Part shown: positions 54,110 through 63,359 of the stretch, piece by piece
How the letters are laid out: the number at the start of each line of letters is the position of its first letter
How positions within the stretch are numbered: position 1 is the stretch's first letter
Assembly: GCF_021533835.1 (NCBI RefSeq)
Contig: NZ_JAKFYQ010000003.1
Location: forward strand, 186,001 to 250,000
DNA length: 64,000 nt
Origin: Synechococcus sp. Nb3U1
GTDB taxonomy: Bacteria > Cyanobacteriota > Cyanobacteriia > Thermostichales > Thermostichaceae
Reading direction: 5' to 3'
The notes under the pieces: generated by a model
Told to the model about the DNA's origin: nothing
Database searches by the model: none
The model's input: the letters and a program-made list of their open reading frames with translations, nothing else
Made by a program: the position numbers and the translations under genes

Positions 54110-54898
54110 ATGAGTAATCGGACATTTCAGAACCTTTCTCGCCATTGGCGACGGTGGCGAACTTGGGTGGGGCTATTGTTGCTGGGGGTGGTTTTCGTTG
54201 GGATCAAGTCTTTTTCCCCTGTTTGGTCCCAAAACGAGTCTCCTTTGCAGTGGGTTTCTTCTCAGCCCACCCCTGAACAACGGGATGTCTATGTGGATGG
54301 GGTGATTCGGTTGCAATTTAATCAGCCCTTGGATACCAATCTGCGCCGTTTGGTCGCAGATCTGGATCCCCCGGCACCGGTGATTTTTGATGTGCAAGGG
54401 AATGAGCTATTGCTGAAATCTCGGGATCCCTTGAACTTTAGTACCGATTATACCCTCACAGTTTCTCCTCAGGAAGGGTTGCCCCTAGAGCAGGCGATAC
54501 GGCTACCCTTTCGCACTGAGCCGGAATTCACCTATGAAAAAGATATCAAGCCGCTATTGGAAGCCAGTTGTGTGGGCTGTCATCAACCCGCTGGGCGTCA
54601 ACGTACCCAATTGTTAGACAGCTACGAAGCAACTTTGGCCTATGTGACACCGGGAGATGCCAACAGCGAATTGCTCAATCCTCGCTGGACGGGCCGTCAT
54701 GCCACTATCCTGAATGTGAATAACCCCAACCGCCCCCAACCCCGAGGTGGATCCCCTGAAATTGCCTACATTCAAGCCCGCGGACTGCCCTTGTCCCGTC
54801 TTGGCTTCTGGACACCGGAAGAAGTGGAGATTGTCCGCACCTGGATTGTGCAGGATGGGGCCCCCCAGACCAGCGCTCGTGTGCAGGCGGGTGAGTAG
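54110..54898 (+). CDS. Membrane-anchored c-type haem protein with Ig-like domain
   Basis: Protein of about 262 aa. One N-terminal membrane anchor (WVGLLLLGVVFVGIKSF) is followed by an Ig-like domain (DVYVDGVIRLQFNQPLD ... DYTLTV, about 60-140). A single c-type haem motif CVGCH (Cys154, Cys157, His158) sits in a planctomycete-cytochrome-c-like context (DIKPLLEASCVGCH, then the conserved WTPEEVEIVRTWIVQDGAP at the end). It would sit on the periplasmic or lumenal side. Redox partner unknown. Start at ATG 54110 or the GTG two codons earlier. Confidence 0.78.
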   Translation: MSNRTFQNLSRHWRRWRTWVGLLLLGVVFVGIKSFSPVWSQNESPLQWVSSQPTPEQRDVYVDGVIRLQFNQPLDTNLRRLVADLDPPAPVIFDVQGNELLLKSRDPLNFSTDYTLTVSPQEGLPLEQAIRLPFRTEPEFTYEKDIKPLLEASCVGCHQPAGRQRTQLLDSYEATLAYVTPGDANSELLNPRWTGRHATILNVNNPNRPQPRGGSPEIAYIQARGLPLSRLGFWTPEEVEIVRTWIVQDGAPQTSARVQAGE

Positions 54899-55053
54899 AT
54901 AAAAGACCTATGAAAGAGTCTTTGAAGTGAAAGCAAAAGGCGAAAGACCGACATCTGAAAGACATCTGAAGTACAAAAGTAAAAATAAAACAACAAATAA
55001 GATCCTCAAAACACCAACAGACCCCCTCGGATCTGTTCTGGAGCCCCATAGCT
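54899..55053. other. A-rich gap before the HerA-like gene
   Basis: AT-rich, with short AAAG-rich stretches at 54900-55010, unlike the GC-rich surroundings. No gene seen. The only site of note is GGAG about 12 bp before the next ATG. Confidence 0.5.
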
Positions 55054-56763
55054 ATGACCGCTTCGCAACCTTTGGCCACCGTCATTCAGGGATCCCTGAG
55101 CCGCGGACTGGAAGCTCGCCTCAACCCTGGCATTTCGGTGGAAGATCTGCGGGTGGGTAAGTTTATGGTCATTCAAGGACAACGGAACCGCTTCTTCGGC
55201 CTGCTCACGGATGTCACCCTTGAGGTCAGCAACAGCCAGATCTTGATCAACCCACCTCGCCCGGAAGAGGTGCTGCTGCGGGAAGTTTTGGCCGGTACCA
55301 GCACCTATGGCATCATCGCCCTCACCCCGATGTTGATGTTGGTGCCACGGGAGACCGAAGTAGAACGGGAGTATTCTCTGGCCAATCCAGACTTGGCAGA
55401 ACCTCAAACGGCCCCTACCCCTGCCAGCATGGAACTGTTGCCCGTCAAAACGGTACCGGCCCATTTCTCACAGGTATACGAGGCGCGGGAGCTGGATTTT
55501 CGCACCGTATTCGGTTGGGAAGAAGATCCGAATCGGCGCAACTTTGCCATTGGCCAGCCGATCGACATGCCCGTCCCCATCTGTCTGGATCTGGATCGCT
55601 GGGTGGAGCGCAGCAACGGCATTTTTGGTAAATCTGGCACCGGCAAATCTTTTCTAACTCGCTTGATCCTCTCGGGCATCATTCGCAAACGGGCGGCAGT
55701 GAACCTAATCTTCGATATGCACTCAGAATATGGCTGGGAGGCAGCCACCGAAGGGAAGCAATTCAACACCGTCAAAGGCTTGCGACAACTGTTCCCTGGT
55801 CAAGTGCAAATCTATACCTTGGATCCCGATTCCACCCAGCGGCGGGGGGTGCGTGATGCTCAGGAACTCTACATTGCCTACAACCAAATCGATGTAGAAG
55901 ATCTGGCGCTACTGGCGGGAGAGTTGAACCTGTCGGAAGCCAGCCTAGAAAATGCCATCATCCTACGCAACGAGTTTGGCCGCGATTGGATCAGCCGTCT
56001 GTTGAGCCTCTCCAACACCGAGATTCAAGAGTTTTGCGAGCAGAAAATGGGCAATAAAGCTTCGATGATGGCTCTGCAACGCAAGCTAACCCGCCTCGAT
56101 GACCTGAAATACATCCGCAACAGCCTGCCCCACAACTACATCGGCCAAATCCTGGATGCCCTCAGTCGTGGTATTCATGTGGTGATCGAGTTCGGATCCC
56201 AGTCCAACTTGCTCTCCTACATGTTGGCCACCAACGTGATCACCCGCCGTATTCACCAAGCTTATGTTCATCAGGCGGAGCGGTACCTGCAATCCAAAAA
56301 TCCCCTCGATAAACCGCGCCAGCTCTGTATCACCATCGAAGAGGCGCACCGTTTTTTGGATCCCCGCGCAGCCAAGCAAACCATTTTCGGCACCATTGCC
56401 CGCGAGATGCGCAAATATTTTGTTACTCTGCTGGTGGTAGATCAGCGCCCCTCCAGTATCGACAGCGAAGTGATGTCGCAACTGGGCACCCGTATCACTG
56501 CCCTGCTCAATGATGACAAAGATATCGAAGCGGTCTTCACGGGGGTAGCGGGTAGCCAAAACTTAAAAACCGTGCTGGCCAAGCTGGACTCCAAACAACA
56601 AGCCCTCCTCCTCGGCCATGCTGTCCCCATGCCGGTGGTGGTGCAGACCCGTCCTTATGATCAGCAGTTTTATGTTGAGATTGCCGATCCCGATTGGTCG
56701 CAGGCTTCGGATGCGGAGGTGCTCCTGGCGGCACAACAAGCTAAGGCAGATTTGGGGTTGTAG
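55054..56763 (+). CDS. HerA-like ATPase (DUF87) with HAS-barrel-like N-terminus
   Basis: Protein of 569 aa of the HerA/FtsK superfamily. The N-terminal about 110 residues are strand-rich like the HAS barrel (DLRVGKFMVIQGQRNRFFGLLTDV). Walker A is GKSGTGKS (about 192-199), with DMHSEYGW after it. Walker B is in ITIEEAHRFLDP, and the sensor/arginine region is VDQRPSSIDSEVMSQLGTRI. HerA forms hexameric DNA-translocating motors, usually paired with the NurA nuclease for end resection, or in newer defence systems with other effectors. No NurA gene is next to it. It stands 155 bp after the haem protein gene on the same strand. Confidence 0.9.
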   Translation: MTASQPLATVIQGSLSRGLEARLNPGISVEDLRVGKFMVIQGQRNRFFGLLTDVTLEVSNSQILINPPRPEEVLLREVLAGTSTYGIIALTPMLMLVPRETEVEREYSLANPDLAEPQTAPTPASMELLPVKTVPAHFSQVYEARELDFRTVFGWEEDPNRRNFAIGQPIDMPVPICLDLDRWVERSNGIFGKSGTGKSFLTRLILSGIIRKRAAVNLIFDMHSEYGWEAATEGKQFNTVKGLRQLFPGQVQIYTLDPDSTQRRGVRDAQELYIAYNQIDVEDLALLAGELNLSEASLENAIILRNEFGRDWISRLLSLSNTEIQEFCEQKMGNKASMMALQRKLTRLDDLKYIRNSLPHNYIGQILDALSRGIHVVIEFGSQSNLLSYMLATNVITRRIHQAYVHQAERYLQSKNPLDKPRQLCITIEEAHRFLDPRAAKQTIFGTIAREMRKYFVTLLVVDQRPSSIDSEVMSQLGTRITALLNDDKDIEAVFTGVAGSQNLKTVLAKLDSKQQALLLGHAVPMPVVVQTRPYDQQFYVEIADPDWSQASDAEVLLAAQQAKADLGL

Positions 56764-56791
56764 CGAGTTATCTCAGCAGCAGGGTCGAGTC

Positions 56792-57799
56792 CTAGGGGAT
56801 CAACACCACCTTCCCCTGCACCAACCGTTGGCTGAGGTAGTAGTGAGCATCGGCTGCAGCTCCTAGGGGAAAGATTTTGTCTACCACCACCTGCAATTTG
56901 CCCCCATCCACCAAAGCCGCCACCTGCTCCAAAATCCATCGTTGATGGGCCAGGGCGGTAGGGAGATTCATCAGTTGCGGGGTGAGCATAAGGGTAAATT
57001 GAATGTCTAAGTTGCGCTGGCGGGCCACTTTCCAGGGGGTATCTGGAGCTGGTTCGAGGAGGGTACAGAGGCGGCCATAAGGACGCAGAGCCTGAAAGGT
57101 TTGGCCGAGGGTGGCGTCGCCGACGGTATCAAGGGCAAAATCAACCCCTTGACCCGCCGTCCAGTCAAGCACTGCCTCCACCCAGTTGTCTGTCTTGTAG
57201 AGGATAGTTAAGGTGGCACCTAGCCGTTCTACAAATTGGGCCTTGGCCCTAGAGCCAACGGTGGTGGCTACAGCCGCCCCCAATTGCCGTGCCAGTTGAA
57301 TTGCCAAATGCCCTACCCCTCCTGCGCCGGCGTGAATCAGGAGGGTCTTGGGAGTGGCTTTGGGGAATGCAGGGTTGCCCCGATCGCCCAGAGCTTCCCA
57401 AGCGGTGATGACTGCTAAGGGTAAGGCTGCGGCCTGAACGAAGGACAAAGACTTGGGTTTGTGGGCAAGGGCTATTTCGGGAGCAACCGTGTACTCAGCG
57501 TAACAGCCGCCCCGATCCCCTAGGCCACCGTAGCAAAAGTACACTTCGTCTCCCACCTGAAATTGCCGTACTGCCGAACCCACAGCAACCACTACCCCGG
57601 CTCCATCACACCCCAGGATCGCCAGCCCCCGATCCGGGTAAAAGGTGCCTCGCTGCCGCAACTTGGTATCAATGGGGTTGACACTGGCGGCCCGCAGTTG
57701 GATTTTTACCTCGTTAGGAGCCTCAATCTCAGGCTCCGGCAGATCCCGCAGAACCAATACTTCTGGATCGCCGAATTCTTTGATGACAATGGCTTTCAT
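56792..57799 (-). CDS. Zinc-free MDR-family quinone oxidoreductase-like protein
   Basis: NAD(P)H-dependent oxidoreductase of 335 aa of the medium-chain dehydrogenase/reductase superfamily. The catalytic GroES-like half has IKEFGDPEVLVLRDLPEPE, VNPIDTKLRQRG and LGCDGAGVVVAVG. The Rossmann motif AGAGGVGHLAIQLARQ follows. The zinc-ligand Cys/His set of alcohol dehydrogenases is absent, which places it in the zeta-crystallin/QOR-type group. Substrate unknown. GAAGGT precedes the start. Confidence 0.9.
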   Translation of the reverse strand: MKAIVIKEFGDPEVLVLRDLPEPEIEAPNEVKIQLRAASVNPIDTKLRQRGTFYPDRGLAILGCDGAGVVVAVGSAVRQFQVGDEVYFCYGGLGDRGGCYAEYTVAPEIALAHKPKSLSFVQAAALPLAVITAWEALGDRGNPAFPKATPKTLLIHAGAGGVGHLAIQLARQLGAAVATTVGSRAKAQFVERLGATLTILYKTDNWVEAVLDWTAGQGVDFALDTVGDATLGQTFQALRPYGRLCTLLEPAPDTPWKVARQRNLDIQFTLMLTPQLMNLPTALAHQRWILEQVAALVDGGKLQVVVDKIFPLGAAADAHYYLSQRLVQGKVVLIP

Positions 57800-57895
57800 G
57801 TACCTTCAGGGGACTCTTGAAGAGGTTAGCAAATGGTTCGGTTGATAGGAACCCTCTTGTCGCTTGACCAATGCACAAACGCAAATAATGCACAA

Positions 57896-57946
57896 ATACA
57901 GTGCGGGGCTAGGAACGACCTGCGCTCTACCGGTTGATTCAGCTCC
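57896..57946 (-). repeat. tRNA-D-arm-like repeat, copy 2
   Basis: On the minus strand it reads AGCTGAATCAACCGGTAGAG then CGCAGGTCGTTCCTAGCCCC and GCACTG, close to copy 1 at 47366-47411. It lies in the non-coding gap between the MDR gene and the broken PPC gene. No anticodon or T-arm can be folded. Confidence 0.55.
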
Positions 57947-58032
57947 AAAAAGGCGTTGACTGTGATCTGGATCCTGGCCAGTTGGCCCCCTTTGCTCTAT
58001 GACGGGGATATCCATTGCGGAGCCCTACTGCT

Positions 58033-58486
58033 ATGCGTTTTGCTACTTTGCCCCCCCTCAGTCTGGGTCTAATCGCCAGCTGCCTGCTGTTCGGCCAACC
58101 TTCCACATTGGCCCAATCTTTTTATAATCCTTTATAATCCGATCCCGCTCAGGGCTGGAGAAGCCGTCGAGTCTGCCTTAACTCCAGAAGACATTCCTAC
58201 CGGCGAGGTTGGGGCTTTTCACCGCGACTACTGCATCCGGGTAGAGTCGGGCACTTATCTGGCCATAGAGCTGTCTTCCGAGGATTTCGACACGGTGGTG
58301 CGGCTGCTCGGCTCGGATGGCAGCCTATTGGGAGAAAATGATGATGCCAACTACGAAACTACCAACTCGATTTTGGTTAGCCGCGTGGAGCCGGGCCAAG
58401 ACTACACCATTCGGGTGGGCAGCTATGGGGAAGTCGGGGCGGGGCGTTTTCAGTTGAAGGTGATCCCGCTGCGCCCGGTGGACTAG
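58033..58486 (+). pseudogene. Secreted PPC-domain protein interrupted by a 10-bp tandem duplication
   Basis: The ATG at 58033 opens a signal peptide (SLGLIASCLLFGQPSTLAQ), but the frame ends at TAA 58135-58137 after 34 codons. The sequence TTTATAATCC occurs twice in direct tandem at 58121-58130 and 58131-58140. With one copy removed the frame runs on without a stop to 58486. It then reads a normal exported PPC (pre-peptidase C-terminal) domain of about 140 aa: PTGEVGAFHRDYCIRVESGTY, then SSEDFDTVVRLLGSDGSLLG, ENDDAN, and VEPGQDYTIRVGSYG. This is a clean single-event inactivation, in principle reversible. Confidence 0.85.
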
Positions 58487-58580
58487 CCTAGACGAAGGCT
58501 TGGGCTGTGAGCCCATCAGCCGTTGGCTGAGCATTCCCTAGCGTTCACTGATCAAGAGAAGAGTAAAGAGAAAAGCTCTG

Positions 58581-59246
58581 ATGTTGAACCTGCGTCGCTG
58601 GATCCTGGTTGTTTTGAGTGTGTGTCTCTGGGTGGGGGGGTGCTCTGCTTCCCATTCGCAGCAGCCCCTTTTGCTTGCGGATCCGCCGGCGGTAGCCACC
58701 TTTGCGGGGGGCTGTTTTTGGTGCATGGAGCCGCCCTTCGATAAGCTACCGGGAGTTTTGAGCACCACCTCCGGCTACATGGGAGGGCATACCCCGGATC
58801 CCACCTACCCAGAGGTCTCTCGAGGCAATACCGGCCATTACGAGGTGGTGCAGGTGGCTTACGACCCTGAGGTGGTCACCTATCCAGAGCTGTTGCAGGT
58901 GTTTTGGCGTAATGTGGATCCCTTCGATGCGTCAGGGCAATTTTGTGACAAAGGAGATCAATACCGCTCTGCCATTTTTGTAGGCAATGAAGCCGAGCGA
59001 GAGTGGGCCGAAACCTCTAAAGCTGCTCTAGAAAGTCGTTTTTCAGAGCCGATTGTTACAGCGGTGTTGCCGGCAGCCACCTTTTACCCCGCCGAAGATT
59101 ACCACCAAGACTATTACCTGAAAAATCCGCATCGTTATCAGTTCTATCGCTACGCTTGTGGGCGGGATCGGCGCTTGGTAGAAGTCTGGGGCCAGGTGCG
59201 CCAGGAGCCGGTGCACAAGGATGAGTCCCACGAGATTGTGGATTGA
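58581..59246 (+). CDS. msrA: Peptide methionine-S-sulfoxide reductase A, predicted lipoprotein form
   Basis: Reduces methionine-S-sulfoxide in proteins and free methionine. Protein of 221 aa; catalytic motif GGCFWCMEPPF with nucleophile Cys45, then SGYMGGHTPDPTYPEVSRG, GHYEVVQVAYDPEVV, FCDKGDQYRS and AEDYHQDYYLKNPHRYQFY. The first 21 residues form a hydrophobic signal with lipobox VGGC (lipid Cys21). The enzyme is thus probably anchored in the outer or inner membrane and faces the periplasm, rather than being the usual cytosolic MsrA. The methionine-R enzyme MsrB is not adjacent. Confidence 0.94.
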   Translation: MLNLRRWILVVLSVCLWVGGCSASHSQQPLLLADPPAVATFAGGCFWCMEPPFDKLPGVLSTTSGYMGGHTPDPTYPEVSRGNTGHYEVVQVAYDPEVVTYPELLQVFWRNVDPFDASGQFCDKGDQYRSAIFVGNEAEREWAETSKAALESRFSEPIVTAVLPAATFYPAEDYHQDYYLKNPHRYQFYRYACGRDRRLVEVWGQVRQEPVHKDESHEIVD

Positions 59247-59264
59247 TTGCTGAGAGTTGATCGC

Positions 59265-60434
59265 TTAGCGTGTCTGCGTGAGCCGCACCCCTGGGAAATA
59301 GTGGTTGAGAATGTGTTGGGCTGTATAGCCCTGCTCAGCTATACCACGGGATCCCCACTGACACAGGCCGACCCCATGCCCTGCCCCCCGATAGGTGAAA
59401 GAGTACTGACGGGATCCCTCTGGAGGTTGTTCTAATGTAAAGCGATTGCTGGGGAGGATCCCCCACCCCAGGGTTTGGCCAAGACGCAATCCAAAGGTTT
59501 GCCCATCCCAAATGCGGGATCCAACGCGAATGCGCAGGGGTCGACCCCAGGGATCCGATTGCACCACCTGGAGATCTGAACTGCCCAGAGCTTGTTCTAG
59601 ATCCGTCGCAGTGACCTGGACGGTGTAGGGGCCATAAAAGGGAGAATCTCGGCACCACTCACAGACGACCCCCTGCAGATAGGGGTGGGCGGGTGGGGCA
59701 AAAATATCCTGGTTGGCGCTGGTGTGGCCGCCGCAGGTGGAGTGGAACAGAGCGGCGATCGGTTGCCCATCCCTCGGATCGATCAGGATCTGTCCTTGGG
59801 TTGAGCGAACGGCGGCAGTGGTGGCGGCAGTTTCGTAGGTGAGGCCCCCATAGACCTGATCGGCGGTGGAGTCGCGGAGACGGGATCCCTCGGGAAGATC
59901 CACTCCTAGCCTGGGTTGCAGATAGGGAAGCGCCAACGTGCGGGCGAGAATCGCCTGTGCTTGTAGAGCGGCAGCCGGCCAGTCGGGGGGCATTTCGCTG
60001 GGCACCAAACCCCACAGGTATTCCTCCAGTTCTACCCAGTTGATCAGACGCATCTGGTCAGCAGCCTCAGGACGGATCTGCAGCAAACCCCGATAGCGCT
60101 GCCGTTCCCCGCTTGGGGAACGTAATTCTCCCCCCTGTAACCAAAGGGATCCCTGATAGCGACGCGGTTGCCCCGGCCCCGTTAAAAAAAGCTGCTGGTG
60201 ATGGACATGCAGCCGCCAAGTTCCACCGGGAAAAGGTTGTCGCTCCAAAACAAAAGGCCCGGTCAATTCCAGGGTGGTCAGAGGATCCCTTCCCAAACGG
60301 CTGAACAGATCCACCGGCACCCAACCCCGCAGATTCACACGTCCTGGTGAAGTTTCAGCCTCAGCGGTTGGGGTGGAGATTGCCCACAGGGATCCCAGCA
60401 CCATAATCCCAAGCTGTCGTCGGCGCATCGGCAT
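59265..60434 (-). CDS. SpoIID/LytB-domain exported protein
   Basis: Protein of about 389 aa. Signal peptide (QLGIMVLGSLWAIS, cleavage near AEAE). An N-terminal strand-rich region is followed by the SpoIID domain: LEEYLWGLVPSEMPPDWPAAALQAQAILARTLAL, DQVYGGL-YE, FHSTCGGHTSANQDI, and the C-terminal GAGHGVGLCQWGSRGIAEQG. SpoIID domains are peptidoglycan lytic transglycosylases or amidase partners in spore formers; in cyanobacteria the role is likely cell-wall turnover. The longer frame up to 60533 reads into inverted-repeat element copy E. ATG 60434 with AGGAG just upstream, or ATG 60428, are the plausible starts. Confidence 0.87.
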   Translation of the reverse strand: MPMRRRQLGIMVLGSLWAISTPTAEAETSPGRVNLRGWVPVDLFSRLGRDPLTTLELTGPFVLERQPFPGGTWRLHVHHQQLFLTGPGQPRRYQGSLWLQGGELRSPSGERQRYRGLLQIRPEAADQMRLINWVELEEYLWGLVPSEMPPDWPAAALQAQAILARTLALPYLQPRLGVDLPEGSRLRDSTADQVYGGLTYETAATTAAVRSTQGQILIDPRDGQPIAALFHSTCGGHTSANQDIFAPPAHPYLQGVVCEWCRDSPFYGPYTVQVTATDLEQALGSSDLQVVQSDPWGRPLRIRVGSRIWDGQTFGLRLGQTLGWGILPSNRFTLEQPPEGSRQYSFTYRGAGHGVGLCQWGSRGIAEQGYTAQHILNHYFPGVRLTQTR

Positions 60435-60475
60435 GGATCTCCTGTGCATCCTCCCAATTTCTTCCCATAGCACAT

Positions 60476-60581
60476 TACAGCCTTTATTTAGCATTATCTG
60501 ATATGGCAGATTCAGGTCAATCCCTTGCCCCATAAAGTTTTTTGCCTAGCTCAAGAGCCTATGCGAAGCCGAAAAAGTGTA
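60476..60581 (+). repeat. Dispersed inverted-repeat element, copy E
   Basis: TACAGCC at the left end and a decayed AAAAAGTGTA at the right, with TA at both ends. The interior GATTCAGGTCAATCCCTTG, GTTTTTTGCCTAGCTCAAG is nearly identical to copies B and D. It sits between the atpB terminator and the SpoIID gene and extends the SpoIID open frame spuriously. Confidence 0.88.
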
Positions 60582-60605
60582 TCCTGAAGCACATTAATTG
60601 ACAGG

Positions 60606-60637
60606 ATAAAAAATAAAAAAAGCCCCTTCAGGGGCCA
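60606..60637 (-). terminator. Rho-independent terminator of atpB
   Basis: On the minus strand GGCCCC-TGAA-GGGGCT is followed by TTTTTTATTTTTTAT, 30 bp after the atpB stop. Strong stem and T tract. Confidence 0.92.
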
Positions 60638-60664
60638 AGCAAAAACGAGCCTGAGAAGAGAGCT

Positions 60665-62465
<1,801 letters not shown>

Positions 62466-63359
62466 GTGACAGCCCTTTCGATGGCCCCAACCTTACCTCA
62501 GACCCAGCCGGCGGCGGTGGAACTGCAATCGGTATGGAAACGCTTTGGGGAGCAGGTTGCCGTTCAAGACCTGAGTTTACGGATCCCACAGGGAGAAGTG
62601 TTCGGGTTGCTAGGGCCAAATGGAGCCGGGAAATCGACCACCATCCGTATGCTGACCAGCCTCACCCGACCCAGCCAGGGATCCATTCAGGTGGGGGGCT
62701 ACGACGTGGTACGGGATCCCTTGCTTGTCCGGCAACAGATCGGGGTGGTATTGCAACCAATCACTCTAGAGGCGGAGCTGAGCGTTTGGGAAAACCTAGA
62801 GTTTCATGCCCGAATGCACCACATCCCCAACCCGGAGCGGCAACAGCGCATTGACCAGTGGCTGGAGTATGTGCGCCTGGCGGATCGGCGACAGGACAAG
62901 GTGAGAACCCTTTCCGGGGGTATGAAACGCCGCTTACAAGTGGCCAGGGCCCTGTTGCATCGACCGCAAATTTTGTTTTTGGATGAGCCTACTGTCGGGT
63001 TGGATCCGCAGGCACGGCGGCTACTGTGGGAGATCATGCGGAATTTGAACCAGCAGGGGATGACCTTGTTGGTGACCACCCACTATATGGAAGAAGCAGA
63101 AGAACTGTGTGACCGCATCGGCATTATGGAGGGCGGGCGGTTGATCGAATTGGGCAGCCCAGCCCAGTTGCGAGCCAAACATGGGGAAGCCCTACTGGTG
63201 CGTTCCCGTCCCGGACTCGAGGCCGACTACACCTTTTTCCCCAGCTTGGCCGAAGCCCAAAGGCAGTTGGAGTTAGAACCCGACAAAACCGGCCTGATGG
63301 TACGTCCTGCCAACTTAGAGGATATCTTCGTGCGGCTGACGGGCCGTCGCCTGGATTAG
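62466..63359 (+). CDS. ABC transporter ATP-binding protein (ABC-2 / drug-export type)
   Basis: Protein of 297 aa. Walker A GPNGAGKS (about 50-57), Q-loop VVLQPIT, signature LSGGMKRRL, Walker B ILFLDEPTVGLDP, and H-loop TTHYMEEAEELCDR. The D-x-L-x-x-P-S-Q-x-x-I-x-V layout and the short C-terminal extension fit the DrrA/NodI class that works with ABC-2 permeases. The GTG at 62466 with GGAG six bases upstream is preferred; ATG 62481 is an alternative. No permease follows, because the next gene is convergent with a 4-bp overlap. Confidence 0.92.
   Translation: MTALSMAPTLPQTQPAAVELQSVWKRFGEQVAVQDLSLRIPQGEVFGLLGPNGAGKSTTIRMLTSLTRPSQGSIQVGGYDVVRDPLLVRQQIGVVLQPITLEAELSVWENLEFHARMHHIPNPERQQRIDQWLEYVRLADRRQDKVRTLSGGMKRRLQVARALLHRPQILFLDEPTVGLDPQARRLLWEIMRNLNQQGMTLLVTTHYMEEAEELCDRIGIMEGGRLIELGSPAQLRAKHGEALLVRSRPGLEADYTFFPSLAEAQRQLELEPDKTGLMVRPANLEDIFVRLTGRRLD

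Noticed and set aside
60435-60533. N-terminal extension of the SpoIID protein
   Set aside because: It reads through inverted-repeat element copy E, and the same residues appear as a spurious start (MEQGIDLNL-like) at copy D. A good signal peptide starts at 60434/60428.
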